DNA of 27,683 nucleotides from Gemmataceae bacterium (lineage in GTDB: Bacteria; Planctomycetota; Planctomycetia; Gemmatales; Gemmataceae), in contig CANLGS010000002.1 of the NCBI GenBank assembly GCA_947490035.1, positions 1-27,683 of the forward strand. Direction: 5' to 3'. Each line of letters starts with the position of its first letter. The stretch's first letter is position 1. Below are positions 8,767-16,887 of the stretch, in pieces. Below the pieces are notes generated by a model. It was not told the origin of the DNA. It worked only from the letters and a program-made list of their open reading frames with translations, and ran no database searches. The position numbers and the translations under genes are program-made.

Positions 8767-9852
8767 TGGGTCGCGCTCGGCGCGGCTGGCCCACGCGGTC
8801 ACGGTCGGCCAGTCGGCGGCGAGCTTCGCGGCCAAGTCTTCGACCGCGGGCCGCTCGGTCGCGTAGTGGCCCGGCAGGATCAGCGCGACGTTCGCGCCGC
8901 GCGAGGCCAGCGCGTCGTGGAACCGCACTTCGCCGGTGAGGAACACGTCGGCGCCGCGCTTGGTCGCGTCGGTCAGGAACTCGCCGGCCGCGCCGCACGC
9001 GACCGCCACCGTGCGCACCGGGCGGTTCGCGTCGCCCACGATCTGCACCGCGTTCGCGCTCAACGCGGTCTTCACGCGCCGCGCCAGTTCGCCCAGTGTG
9101 GTATCGGCCTCAAGTGAGCCAATGCGCCCTTCGCCGCCGCTGGTATTGGGCTTCAGCGGGTACACGTCGAACGCGGGTTCCTCGTAACTGTGGACCTTCC
9201 GCATCGCCGCGACCGCGCTCGAAACCAGTGCCTCCGGTACGACGACTTCCAGACGCCACTCAGCAACTTCTTCACGCCGGCCCTTTTGCCCCACAACGGG
9301 GTTTGTCGAATCGGTGCCGTAGAACGTGCCGGTGCCCGCGAGCCGGAAGCTGCACTCGCGGTACTGGCCTATCACCCCCGCGCCCATTGCAAACAGCGTA
9401 TCGGAGAGCTTCGACAAGTCCGCGTCGGGGACGTACACGACGAGCTTACACTGCCGCCGCGACTCGCGCGGTCGAAGAGGCACCGCGTCCGCGATGCCGA
9501 GGCGGGCGCACAGCATGTCGTTGATCCCGCCGGCACAGTTGTCGAACGCGGTGTGCGGCGAATACACCGCGACGCCGGCCCGCGCCAGTGGCCGCACCGC
9601 CTGGCCGTCGGGCGTGTTCGGCGTGAGCTTCTTCGCGCCGCGAAAGAGGATCGGGTGGTGCGAAACGACGAGGTTCGCGCCTTCGCGCACGGCTTCTTCG
9701 GCCACATCCGGCGTGAGCGTAAGGCACGTCATCACGCGCGCGACGGGCGAAGCCGGGTCGCCGAGCAACAGGCCGACGTTGTCCCAGTCGGCGGCGGTGC
9801 CGCACGGGGCGAACCGCTCCAGGTACGCGGCGAACTCGGCAACGGTGGGCAT
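8728..9852 (-). CDS. NIF3-like dinuclear metal-centre protein
   Basis: A 374-residue member of the NIF3/YbgI (DUF34) family, hexameric proteins with a two-metal site. Many are annotated as GTP cyclohydrolase I type 2, but the role is uncertain. Visible signatures: ADWDNVGLLLGD (21-32), VVSHHPILF with His65/His66, HTAFDNCAGGIND (His100, Asp104), and near the C-terminus FLTGEVRFHDAL and GHYATERP. The middle region (about 130-230) is the inserted PII/CutA-like domain seen in the longer family members. The start at 9852 has GGAG upstream. The C-terminal tail ESAEFGARNAE is not family sequence: it is translated from the repeat at 8622-8766, which also supplies the TGA stop. Confidence 0.9.
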   Translation of the reverse strand: MPTVAEFAAYLERFAPCGTAADWDNVGLLLGDPASPVARVMTCLTLTPDVAEEAVREGANLVVSHHPILFRGAKKLTPNTPDGQAVRPLARAGVAVYSPHTAFDNCAGGINDMLCARLGIADAVPLRPRESRRQCKLVVYVPDADLSKLSDTLFAMGAGVIGQYRECSFRLAGTGTFYGTDSTNPVVGQKGRREEVAEWRLEVVVPEALVSSAVAAMRKVHSYEEPAFDVYPLKPNTSGGEGRIGSLEADTTLGELARRVKTALSANAVQIVGDANRPVRTVAVACGAAGEFLTDATKRGADVFLTGEVRFHDALASRGANVALILPGHYATERPAVEDLAAKLAADWPTVTAWASRAERDPLESAEFGARNAE

Positions 9853-9879
9853 GGGAAAGGCTCCAGAGGGTTCACCGCT

Positions 9880-10005
9880 CAGGAGAAGAAGCTCACGCAA
9901 AGACGCAAAGACGCAAAGAAGGCAAGAGAGAAAACAGTTCTTAAAGAACTCAATCTTCCTTGTCTTCTTTGCGTCTCTGCGCCTTTGCGTGAGCTTCTTC
10001 TCCTG
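9880..10005. repeat. Long inverted repeat (CACGCAAAGACGCAAAG-type)
   Basis: Arms of about 46-50 nt (9880-9926 and 9956-10005) made of tandem GACGCAAA units pair nearly perfectly, with a central AGTTCTTAAAGAACT near-palindrome. It lies between the M28 peptidase stop (10013) and the NIF3-like start (9852). It could end or stabilise the peptidase mRNA. Confidence 0.8.
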
Positions 10006-10012
10006 ATCTCAC

Positions 10013-11572
10013 TCACTTGCGCGGGAGCAGGTCCGGCAGGTTGGCGATGCGCACCGCGGTCACGGCCATCACCTGCGCGCCCTGGATCAGGTTCGGCTCC
10101 TTCGCCTTGTCGAACGTGTCGCTCTGCGTGTGGTGCGTCAGCCGGTACTCGGCCATGTCCTGCCGGCACGCGAACCCCGGCACGCCGACGCCCTCGAACG
10201 CCTCGTGGTCGGTGCCGCGAATGCCGCCGCTGTCCAGCCCCTTCCACCCGTCCAATGCCTTCAGCGATTCCAGGTGCGGCTCCAGCAGCGGGATGATGCC
10301 CTTGCGCCCCTGCGTGCCGAACCCGAACACCTGGCCCGTGCCGGTGTCGTGGACCAGCGCGACCGAGTGCTTCGGCATGTCGGCCTTGTACTTCTCCACG
10401 TACTTCCTCGACCCGTACAAGCCCTGTTCCTCGCCGCTGAACAGGCAGAAGCGGATGGTGCGCTTCGGCCGCTGGCCGCTCTTCGCGAGCATCGCGACGG
10501 CACGCCCCGTCTCCAGCACGATGCAACTGCCGGTGCCGTTGTCGGTGGTGCCGCTCGCCAACTCCCACGAGTCGAGGTGCGCGCCGACCACGACGATTTC
10601 GTCCGGCTTTTCGCTTCCGCGAACCTCGCCGATCGTGTTGTAAACGACGACCGGGCCGGGGATGAACTTGTTCTCGATCTCCACTTCGACGCGCGTCACG
10701 TCCTTCTCGCGCGACGCGAGCCGGTACAGGAGGGCGTAGTGTTCGTGCGCCATGAACACGCGCGCCAGTCCGCCCTCGGCCTCGGCGCGGTCGCGCCGGC
10801 CCCACCCGCCTGTGGTGACGAGTAGCCCGTGCGGCTTACCGGAATCGGTCACCTCGCACGCGGCCCCTTCTTCCTTCGCGAACGCGAGCAACTCCGCGAG
10901 GAAATTGGCCCCCGGTTGAAGTTCGTCGCGGAGCCACGACCCGCCGCCGACATCCTCGCTTGCGTCCTTCTTGGGTTCGTCCTTCTTCGGCTCAGTCTTC
11001 GGCGGGTCTTTCTTGGGCGTGGGCGGGTCGATGACCGGGCGTACGTTCGCGGGCGCGGACAGCAGCACCACCGCGTTCTTCAGCTTGCCCTTGTAGGCTT
11101 GCAGGTCGGCCTTGTTGCGCGCCTTGAGCAGCACCACGTCACCGGTCACCTTGCCCTTCGTGCCGGGCACCCACCCGCGCGACGCGATCAACAGCGTGCG
11201 CCCGGTGTTCGGCTCGATCAACTTCATCTCGGCCTTGCCGCGTTCCCAACCGTAAGGAACCTCCCACGGCTCCAGGCGCACGTTCTCCAGGCCGTAGTCC
11301 TTCATCTTCTCGGCGGTCCACCTGTTCGCCTTCTCCAGGTTCGCGGAGCCGGTGAGACGGCCGCCGATGCGGTCGGAGAGGTACTCCAGGTTCTTCATGA
11401 TCTCGGACCGCGCCTTGACCTCCGCGAGCAGAAAGCGATCCGTGCCTGCCGCGGGCGCGTGCGGCGGCGGCGCGACTTCCGCGGTACTCGCGTCGGAGCG
11501 AAGGAGAAGGAGACACAACCCGCCGAGCGCGGCGGTCACGAGGAAGCGCGAGACGGGGACGCGCGGCGGCAT
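10013..11572 (-). CDS. Secreted M28 family zinc aminopeptidase
   Basis: A 519-residue exported metallopeptidase expected to remove N-terminal amino acids from peptides with two zinc ions. The N-terminus MPPRVPVSRFLVTAALGGLC is a signal peptide. A PA-domain-like segment (about 125-260) is interrupted by a low-complexity Lys/Pro/Glu-rich stretch (PKKDPPKTEPKKDEPKKD). The catalytic domain shows all M28 zinc and catalytic positions in order: His332 in GAHLDSW, Asp344 in TTDNGTG, Glu381-Glu382 in SGEEQG, Asp409 in HDTGTG and His456 in GTDHEAF. The start at 11572 gives the signal peptide directly; the open frame upstream has no family character. The neighbouring minus-strand NIF3-like gene is separated by a long repeat, so an operon is doubtful. 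Confidence 0.92.
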   Translation of the reverse strand: MPPRVPVSRFLVTAALGGLCLLLLRSDASTAEVAPPPHAPAAGTDRFLLAEVKARSEIMKNLEYLSDRIGGRLTGSANLEKANRWTAEKMKDYGLENVRLEPWEVPYGWERGKAEMKLIEPNTGRTLLIASRGWVPGTKGKVTGDVVLLKARNKADLQAYKGKLKNAVVLLSAPANVRPVIDPPTPKKDPPKTEPKKDEPKKDASEDVGGGSWLRDELQPGANFLAELLAFAKEEGAACEVTDSGKPHGLLVTTGGWGRRDRAEAEGGLARVFMAHEHYALLYRLASREKDVTRVEVEIENKFIPGPVVVYNTIGEVRGSEKPDEIVVVGAHLDSWELASGTTDNGTGSCIVLETGRAVAMLAKSGQRPKRTIRFCLFSGEEQGLYGSRKYVEKYKADMPKHSVALVHDTGTGQVFGFGTQGRKGIIPLLEPHLESLKALDGWKGLDSGGIRGTDHEAFEGVGVPGFACRQDMAEYRLTHHTQSDTFDKAKEPNLIQGAQVMAVTAVRIANLPDLLPRK

Positions 11573-11619
11573 TGGGGCAACTCCGAATGGTGCAAGTGCG
11601 ATGAATGAGAGGAGTGGGT

Positions 11620-11648
11620 ATTGTGTGCCCGCGCGCGGGCGGAAGCAA
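11620..11648 (-). promoter_or_regulatory. Candidate promoter of the M28 peptidase with a 14-bp palindrome in the spacer
   Basis: On the minus strand TTGCTT (11643-11648) and CACAAT (11620-11625) are 17 nt apart, about 50 nt before the start codon. Matches to consensus are moderate (3/6 and 4/6). The spacer contains the perfect palindrome GCCCGCGCGCGGGC (11627-11640), which could be an operator. Confidence 0.25.
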
Positions 11649-11761
11649 TGGGCAGCGGTCCGAACTCGGTTCACCGATCAAGAAGTGACTTGGCGCCGCG
11701 ACCTTCTCTCGTTATGAGAGCCGGCCCGCGGCATCCCGCGCGGGTTGTTCGAGGGTCACGG

Positions 11762-12781
11762 ATGCCCGGTCGCCGGTCGCTTCTCACGCTCGCCGCGATG
11801 TTCGCGCTCACGCTCCCGGCGTGCCTCAGCTTTAACGCGGAGGTCGGGCCGAAGCCCACGCCCATCACCTCGCCCGAACAGCGCGCGGACCTCGAATCGC
11901 GCGCGAAGGCCGCGGCGAAAGCGCCGCCGTCGGGGACGGAATTCGACACGCTACCGAAGCTGCCGAAGGCGCCCGGCACGGTCGAGAAGACTAACCCCGG
12001 CGCGCCGGTCACGTCGAACCACAACGCCGCAACACCAAAACCGAATCCGAACGTCGCGCCCACAAACCCGCCGGGCGGGGTGTCGCTCGTCGGCGGCCCG
12101 CCGGCGCCGTTCCCGCCGCTCACGCCGCCGCCCGAACCGCTGCTGCTCGCCGCCGTCCGCGCCTACGTCGAGAACCGGCCGGAGCAGGCCATCGAGATCA
12201 TCCGCAAGATGGACAAGAACCAGCAGGACTTCCTGCTCGCGATGCTGCCGATCCTCGCCCGCGGCATAACCGCGGACCTTGCGAACGATCCCGCGACGGT
12301 CGCCGCCCTGCTGGAACAACTGCGCACCACCGAGGCGCGGATGGAACTGCGGGCGGCGCTGAAGATCGAGAAGGTCGCGTTCTGTAGCGATGTGGCGGGG
12401 TTCGGCCGGTTCGCGGCGCGTCCGGAGGCCAACCCGTACCGCCCCAACGAGCGCGTGCAGTTGTACCTCGAACTGCGCAACCTCGGCAACCAGCCGACCG
12501 GCGACGGGTTCCTCACGCACGTCCACGCCGCCGTCGAGATTCGCGACGCGAACGACAAGGTGGTGGCGCAGATCGACCCCGATGACCACCGACGCGTGCC
12601 CGTGGTGAAGTTCGAGAAGCGGTTGGTCACGCGGTCGCCGCTACACGACTTCCACGTGCTGTACATCTTCGCCGCGCCGCCCGCGCCGGGCGTGTACACG
12701 GTGACTGTGCAACTCAGCGACCCCACCGGCCGGCGCACCGTGAAGAGCCAGCCGGCCGAGTTCCGCGTCGCCGGCCCTTGA
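11762..12781 (+). CDS. Putative lipoprotein of unknown function
   Basis: A 339-residue exported protein. The N-terminus MPGRRSLLTLAAMFALTLPAC ends in a lipobox (LPAC), so Cys21 is probably lipid-modified. Next comes a charged segment, then a proline/asparagine-rich low-complexity linker (about 60-125) typical of a flexible tether. A helical region (about 128-205) contains VRAYVENRPEQAIEIIRKM. The C-terminal domain (about 205-339) is beta-rich, with YRPNERVQLYLELRNLGNQP and a final YTVTVQLSDPTGRRTVKSQP, resembling an Ig-like fold. I recognise no named family. The start was chosen for the signal peptide and an upstream GAGGGT; the frame is open upstream without plausible protein. Its stop is followed directly by a heptamer repeat. 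Confidence 0.7.
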   Translation: MPGRRSLLTLAAMFALTLPACLSFNAEVGPKPTPITSPEQRADLESRAKAAAKAPPSGTEFDTLPKLPKAPGTVEKTNPGAPVTSNHNAATPKPNPNVAPTNPPGGVSLVGGPPAPFPPLTPPPEPLLLAAVRAYVENRPEQAIEIIRKMDKNQQDFLLAMLPILARGITADLANDPATVAALLEQLRTTEARMELRAALKIEKVAFCSDVAGFGRFAARPEANPYRPNERVQLYLELRNLGNQPTGDGFLTHVHAAVEIRDANDKVVAQIDPDDHRRVPVVKFEKRLVTRSPLHDFHVLYIFAAPPAPGVYTVTVQLSDPTGRRTVKSQPAEFRVAGP

Positions 12782-12784
12782 GGG

Positions 12785-12923
12785 CCAGTGTTCAGTGTTC
12801 AGTGTTCAGTTCAGAAACGCCGCGCTGACTCAGTCTTTCCGACTCCGTAACCTGTACCGGATGTGGAGGCAGCAAACCCTCCGACTGAACACTGAACACT
12901 GAACACTGAACACTGAACACTGG
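12785..12923. repeat. Inverted heptamer repeat (GTTCAGT / ACTGAAC arrays)
   Basis: The left arm (12785-12811) holds GTTCAGT units in tandem. The right arm (12884-12923) holds about five tandem GAACACT units, its reverse complement. The arms enclose about 72 nt. The element starts 4 bp after the lipoprotein stop and ends 4 bp before the cysC ATG, so it occupies essentially the whole intergenic space. The unequal unit number suggests slippage. Confidence 0.85.
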
Positions 12924-12927
12924 AACG

Positions 12928-13611
12928 ATGTCCAACATCTTCTTCCACGCCGGCACGGTGACCCGCGAGGAGCGGGCCAAGTTCCTGAAGCAGTCCGGCG
13001 CGACCATCTGGTTCACCGGCCTGTCGGGGTCGGGCAAGTCCACACTGGCGATGGCCCTCGAACAGGTACTCATCCAGCGAGGGCACCCGGCTTACACGCT
13101 CGACGGCGACAACGTCCGACTCGGGTTGAACGCCGGGCCGAAAATGCTGACCGAGACGCGAGGCTACAGCGACGACTCCGCGAAGCGCTTCGGGCTGGGG
13201 TTCGCCGCGGCCGACCGCGAGGAGAACGTCCGCCGCATCGGGGAGGTCGCGAAGCTGTTCGCGGACGCCGGATTATTCGCACTGACCAGTTTCATCAGCC
13301 CATACCGCAAAGACCGCGACGCGGCCCGCAAGGTACACGAGCAGAACAAGACGGGAATGATCCCGTTCATCGAGGTCTACGTGAACACGCCGATTGCGAC
13401 GTGCGAGACGCGCGACCCCAAAGGTCTGTACAAACAAGCTCGGGCGTCAGTCGAGGCGGGTCAGGGCATGAGCTTCACCGGCGTCGATGACCCTTACGAG
13501 CCGCCCGCGAACCCGGAACTGACCTTCGACGCGAGCGTACAGACCACCGAACAGGGCGTCGCACTCGTGCTGAAGTACCTGGAGGACAAAGGGCTGCTTC
13601 CGGCAGTGTGA
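12928..13611 (+). CDS. cysC: Adenylylsulfate (APS) kinase
   Basis: A 227-residue cytoplasmic kinase that phosphorylates adenosine 5'-phosphosulfate to PAPS in sulfate activation. It shows Walker [10 protein letters not shown] (31-39), the APS-binding region [12 protein letters not shown], the [17 protein letters not shown] segment ([16 protein letters not shown]) and the C-terminal [14 protein letters not shown], all characteristic of CysC. The length is slightly above the usual ~200 residues because of a short insertion in the second half ([14 protein letters not shown] region, also seen in yeast-type enzymes). No sulfate adenylyltransferase (cysND or sat) gene is adjacent, so it may serve sulfation or act with a distant locus. 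There is no clear Shine-Dalgarno: the ATG follows the heptamer repeat after only 4 nt. Confidence 0.95.
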   Translation: MSNIFFHAGTVTREERAKFLKQSGATIWFTGLSGSGKSTLAMALEQVLIQRGHPAYTLDGDNVRLGLNAGPKMLTETRGYSDDSAKRFGLGFAAADREENVRRIGEVAKLFADAGLFALTSFISPYRKDRDAARKVHEQNKTGMIPFIEVYVNTPIATCETRDPKGLYKQARASVEAGQGMSFTGVDDPYEPPANPELTFDASVQTTEQGVALVLKYLEDKGLLPAV

Positions 13612-13639
13612 GTGCGAGTGGTGACATGGGTTTGTTTCG

Positions 13640-13787
13640 CCCTCTCCCCTTGCGGGAGAGGGTGTCGGCGCTTCGCCGACGGGTGAGGGGTGAGCGGTTC
13701 CACGGATTACGCGAAGCTCTCTTCGCGTGTGAAACGACCCCTCACCCGTCCGCGAAGCGCGGCCACCCTCTCCCGCAAGGGGAGAGG
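13640..13787. repeat. Compound palindrome of the CCCTCTCCC...GGGAGAGGG type
   Basis: Left and right ends (13640-13662 and 13765-13787) are hairpins of CCCTCTCCC with GGGAGAGGG. Inside are GTCGGCG/CGCCGAC and a central perfect hairpin ACGCGAAG-CTCT-CTTCGCGT (13709-13728). The motif GGGTGAGGGGT pairs with ACCCCTCACCC. The element lies 28 bp after the cysC stop. Similar units occur in many GC-rich bacteria (recalled, not searched). Confidence 0.75.
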
Positions 13788-14160
13788 ACAGAAATCAAGA
13801 CGGACAGGGTCGCTCCCGTTTATGACGCGCTGCGCGGATGCGCCAGTCGATGCGCCTGGCGCGAATGCGCCGCGCCAGGAGGGATCAATCGGGACAGAAT
13901 CTCTTTCTCACATTGACCCGCCTGTTGACTCGACCCAAGTTTCCTATTCCACTGCATACAGCGCAGCCGGAGTAACCGGGCGGCGGACCTGAGAATCGCG
14001 TGATTTTGACTCAACTCGGCTGCGATAGCCGCTTGAATGTGTTCCGCACCCAACGTAGAGTTGTCGCGAATTGGAGCGGTCCCGCCGAATCGGGGCCGTT
14101 CGCTCGAAGGCCCCGGGACTCAGGTCCGCCGCGGCCACACACCGGATCATCGGGTTGACC
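13788..14160. other. Noncoding stretch of about 370 bp before the hydrolase gene
   Basis: No reading frame here has protein character. It contains a 9-bp hairpin (CCTGGCGCG, loop AATGCGC, CGCGCCAGG) at 13855-13879 not followed by a T-run, and TTGACT at 13925-13930 without a well-spaced -10 box. It is presumably the leader or promoter region of the hydrolase gene at 14161, but I see nothing decisive. Confidence 0.5.
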
Positions 14161-14862
14161 ATGCCGGCTCCGAAAATCACCCGCGCCGTCAACCACCCGG
14201 CCGAAGGGTTCCACCCGGTCGCCGTCCCCGGCGCGCCCGGCCGGCCGGTGCGCGTGTACCTGCCGACCGACTATCAGCCGAAGTACGCGTATCCCCTCGT
14301 CGTGCTGTTTCACGCCGAGGGCGAGTGCGAAGAACACGCGGCCCGGCTCGTGCCGCAACTGAGCCGCCGCAACTACATCGTGCTGTGTCTTCGCGGGTCG
14401 GTGAAACTCGGCGCTCGCTCCGACGGCCGCCCGGCGTTCGGCTGGGGCGACGGCGCCCCGGATCGCGGGACGAAGGCCGCACTCGCGTTCGTGATGAAGC
14501 ACTTCAGCGTTCACGCCGACCGCGTGTTCCTCGTCGGTGTGGGTGAAGGTTCAACCGCGGCGTACCGTCTCGGTCTGGAGATGGGCGATCGCGTGGCCGG
14601 CGTCGTCGCGCTCAACGGCCGGTTGCCGAAGGGCCGGGTGCGCGCGAACAAGTTGCGCGTGCTGATCGGCCACGGCACCGCGAACCCGGTGGTGCCGGTG
14701 GCAGAAGCCCGCCGCGCCGCGACCGCACTGACGCGTGCCGGGGCGACCGTGCGCGTCACGCGCTACGCTGCCTCCCACCGCGCCCACCCCGACATGCTCG
14801 GTGATGCGAACCGCTGGATCATGGCGCAGGTGATGGGGAAATTAGTGAGCAGTGGGCAGTGA
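14161..14862 (+). CDS. Alpha/beta-hydrolase fold protein (phospholipase/carboxylesterase-like), probably catalytically dead
   Basis: A 233-residue protein with the fold of LpqC/PHB-depolymerase or carboxylesterase-type hydrolases: VRVYLPTDYQ, then LVVLFHAEGEC, NYIVLCLRG, and the strand-turn-helix DRVFLVGVGEGSTAAYRL. In active members that turn is G-x-S-x-G. Here it reads G126-V-G-E-G130, with Gly where the nucleophilic serine should be. The usual acidic residue in the G-x-x-D-P-x-V-P motif is also changed (GTANPVVP, Asn175). Candidate His206/His209 remain. It may be a binding protein or use a different mechanism (inference). The start at 14161 gives the family N-terminus; only a weak GGGTTG precedes it. 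The last residues (LVSSGQ) and the stop come from the repeat at 14844-14966. Confidence 0.75.
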   Translation: MPAPKITRAVNHPAEGFHPVAVPGAPGRPVRVYLPTDYQPKYAYPLVVLFHAEGECEEHAARLVPQLSRRNYIVLCLRGSVKLGARSDGRPAFGWGDGAPDRGTKAALAFVMKHFSVHADRVFLVGVGEGSTAAYRLGLEMGDRVAGVVALNGRLPKGRVRANKLRVLIGHGTANPVVPVAEARRAATALTRAGATVRVTRYAASHRAHPDMLGDANRWIMAQVMGKLVSSGQ

Positions 14863-14966
14863 GCAGTGGGCAGGTGAGAACAAGCAGGAGCCAGAACGCA
14901 GACGAAGTCTGCTTCCTGACTCCTGCTTTCGTTTTTCTGCCCACTGCCCACTCGGCACTGCCCACT
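14844..14966. repeat. Inverted repeat of GCAGTGA/GGGCAGT units between convergent genes
   Basis: The left arm (14844-14873) has AGTGAGCAGTGGGCAG units and the right arm (14938-14966) the complementary CTGCCCACT units. Inside are AGCAGGAG/CTCCTGCT and a central hairpin GCAGAC-GAA-GTCTGC (14898-14912) with a C-GAA-G triloop. The element contains the hydrolase stop and reaches into the acyl-CoA dehydrogenase stop, so it separates two convergent genes and probably terminates both. Confidence 0.8.
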
Positions 14967-16146
14967 ACTTAAACGCTTCCCACTCTTTGCCCAGCACGGC
15001 GGCGGCGATCTTCAACTTCAAGATTTCGTCGGTGCCCTCGTAGATGCGGCACACGCGCACGTCCGTCAGGTGCCGGCCGGGGCGGTACAGCGTGCTCCAC
15101 CCGCGACCGCCGAACACCTGCACGGCACGGTCGGCCGCGTCCCACGCCGCGTTCGTCGCGAAGAACTTCGCCTGCGCCGCGAGCAAGTCCGCCTGCCGCA
15201 TCAACTCCTTGTCGGCCGGTGCCGCCGCGGACTTGTCCTTCATCTCGGCCGCGCGAAAGAGCAGCGCGTCGCTCGCGACGCGGTCCATCTCGATGTGCGC
15301 GATGTGGTCCTGAACGAGTTGGTGCCGCGCGATCTCCTTGCCGTGCTGCTTGCGCACCTTCGCGTACTCGATCACCTCCGCGAGGCAGTCTTCGATCACG
15401 CCCAAGCAGCCCGCCGCGACGCTCAACCGGCCGCTCACCAGCGTGCCCATCGCGACGCGGAACCCGTCGCCCTCGGCGCCCAAGAGGTTCTCCGCGGGCA
15501 CGACCACGTCGTGCATCTCGAACATCGCGGTGTTGGACGTGGGCATTCCCATCTTCGCGTTCGCGGCGAAGCTCTCGACCTCGAACCCCTTCGCGTCGGT
15601 GTCCACGACGAACGCCGAGATGCGCCCGGTTCCGACCTGCCCGACCGGGTAGCCGAACGCGACGACCGCGTGCGCGATGCCGCCGTTGGAGATGAGGTAC
15701 TTCACGCCGTTGAGGACGTAGGAATCGCCCTTCTTCTCGAAGGTGGTGGTCATCTCGCGCGGGTTGCTGCCGGCGTCCGGTTCGGTCAACCCGAACGCGA
15801 GCACCTTCTCGCCGCGCGCCGCCGCGGGCAGATACTTCCGCTTGAGCGCTTCGCTGCCCCACGTCTGAATCGGGTACGCGCCGATGCTGAGGTGACCGGA
15901 GAAGAACGTCCGGACCGTGGTGCCTTCGCGCCCGATGCGCGTGAGCGCCTTGAAGTAGTTCACCGCGTCCGCGCCGCGCCCGCCGTACTCTTCGTGGACG
16001 TTCATGCCGAGCAGGTTGTGCTTCTTCGCGAGCGGAACCACCTGATCGTTGAACTGCCGCTCCGCGTAGGCGAGTTCTTCGGCCGGGCGCACCTCCTGGC
16101 AGAACGCTTCGGTGTCTTCGGCCAACTTGATTGGGTCGAACGCCAT
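14965..16146 (-). CDS. Acyl-CoA dehydrogenase
   Basis: A 393-residue FAD flavoprotein that oxidises acyl-CoA to trans-2-enoyl-CoA and passes electrons to electron-transfer flavoprotein, in fatty-acid or branched-chain amino-acid breakdown. Its length is normal for the family. It shows the FAD/substrate motif AFGLTEPDAGSNP, then LNGVKYLISNGG, and near the C-terminus VQVFGGRGWST and CRIYEGTDEI, where Glu370 is at the position of the catalytic base in medium-chain enzymes. The start at 16146 has GGAG 8 nt upstream; the frame extends upstream through the YjbR-like gene without family sequence. The TAG stop overlaps the edge of the palindrome at 14844-14966. Chain-length specificity cannot be read. 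It starts 53 bp after the YjbR-like gene on the same strand, so cotranscription is likely. Confidence 0.93.
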   Translation of the reverse strand: MAFDPIKLAEDTEAFCQEVRPAEELAYAERQFNDQVVPLAKKHNLLGMNVHEEYGGRGADAVNYFKALTRIGREGTTVRTFFSGHLSIGAYPIQTWGSEALKRKYLPAAARGEKVLAFGLTEPDAGSNPREMTTTFEKKGDSYVLNGVKYLISNGGIAHAVVAFGYPVGQVGTGRISAFVVDTDAKGFEVESFAANAKMGMPTSNTAMFEMHDVVVPAENLLGAEGDGFRVAMGTLVSGRLSVAAGCLGVIEDCLAEVIEYAKVRKQHGKEIARHQLVQDHIAHIEMDRVASDALLFRAAEMKDKSAAAPADKELMRQADLLAAQAKFFATNAAWDAADRAVQVFGGRGWSTLYRPGRHLTDVRVCRIYEGTDEILKLKIAAAVLGKEWEAFK

Positions 16147-16199
16147 GACGCGGCTCCGGCGAGTGCGGGGGAGGATACCGGAATTGTACGCGCGGCAGT

Positions 16200-16655
16200 T
16201 CACTTCTTCTTGCGCGCTTTCTTCGCCGCTTGCGGCTTCGCGACCGCTTTCGGCACCGGCGCTTCCATCATTGGTTCGGCGCCGCCGAGCCGCGCGTTCA
16301 GCGCCAGGACCAGTTTCTTCGGGGCGATTGTCCGGTAGCTCTCGTCCAGCCATTCTTCTAACAAGTCCATCGGCGGGTCGTCGCCGGGGCGGAAGGCGCA
16401 GGTCACCCAACCGCTCTTGCCCAGCCCGTAGCCGGTCGGCTGCGCGTATGACTGCGTCAGCGCGTACCGGCCCGAATCCGGTAGTTTCATCGTCACCGAC
16501 AACACGCCGTCGTTCATCGCGAGGATGACGAAGATTTTCGCCTTCACCTTGATCGCGCGGTGCCCCCACGGGAACTCTTCCGTCGCCTGCGGGTAGGTCA
16601 TCGCGCGATCGCGGATTGCGGTTTCGACGTTTGCGAGTGGGTCAACGTCCGGCAT
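16200..16655 (-). CDS. MmcQ/YjbR family protein
   Basis: A 151-residue protein of the MmcQ/YjbR family (CyaY-like fold, often annotated DNA-binding). Seen here: an N-terminal helix, YPQATEEFPWGHRAIKVKAKIFVIL (family-typical 'E.PFG....Y.V..K.F' pattern), LSVTMKLP, and the tyrosine-rich GWVTCAF plus LLEEWLDESYRTIAPKKL near the end. An added Lys/Ala-rich tail (KKARKKK) follows, which could bind nucleic acid (inference). The start at 16655 has AGGA upstream. The acyl-CoA dehydrogenase gene follows after 53 bp. Function is unknown. Confidence 0.85.
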   Translation of the reverse strand: MPDVDPLANVETAIRDRAMTYPQATEEFPWGHRAIKVKAKIFVILAMNDGVLSVTMKLPDSGRYALTQSYAQPTGYGLGKSGWVTCAFRPGDDPPMDLLEEWLDESYRTIAPKKLVLALNARLGGAEPMMEAPVPKAVAKPQAAKKARKKK

Positions 16656-16663
16656 GAATCCTG

Positions 16664-16737
16664 CTGAGGCGAGCGGGGGGCGTCAGCCCCCTGATTCTTC
16701 CAACCATCAAGGGGCTTACGCCCCCCGCTCGCCTCAG
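16664..16737. repeat. GGGGGC-type palindrome upstream of the YjbR-like gene
   Basis: Arms CTGAGGCGAGCGGGGGGCG and its complement flank a short centre (CTGATTCTTCCAACCATCAAG region). This is the same family as 4043-4070, 7441-7544 and 23936-24025 but diverged: the left loop is GTCA instead of GTAA and one C is missing in the right arm. It sits in the divergent gap, 9 bp from the YjbR-like start. Confidence 0.85.
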
Positions 16738-16780
16738 AATAGAAATTCCGCCGCTAATCGCCGCGCGGCCGTTTGACCGA

Positions 16781-16786
16781 TATAAT
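16781..16786 (+). promoter_or_regulatory. Candidate -10 box (TATAAT) for the secreted paralog gene
   Basis: A perfect TATAAT lies in an AT-richer patch about 100 nt before the start at 16888. The -35 region is weak (TAATCG, poorly spaced), so the assignment is tentative. Confidence 0.35.
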
Positions 16787-16887
16787 GCCGAGTCTGCCGG
16801 GACGTTCACCGCTCGCCCCGAGTGCCGCTTCCCGGTTCACCCGCCGCCACTGCCTCCGCCTCTCCACGACGCTGCCGAGGGCTACTC

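Noticed and set aside
12785..12923. Tandem heptamers as a possible CRISPR array
   Set aside because: Units are 7 bp with no spacers, and the two halves are inverted; no cas gene is present.
13608..13992. Small plus-strand frames after cysC
   Set aside because: They are mostly repeat translation (the CCCTCTCCC element) without homology or ribosome-binding sites.
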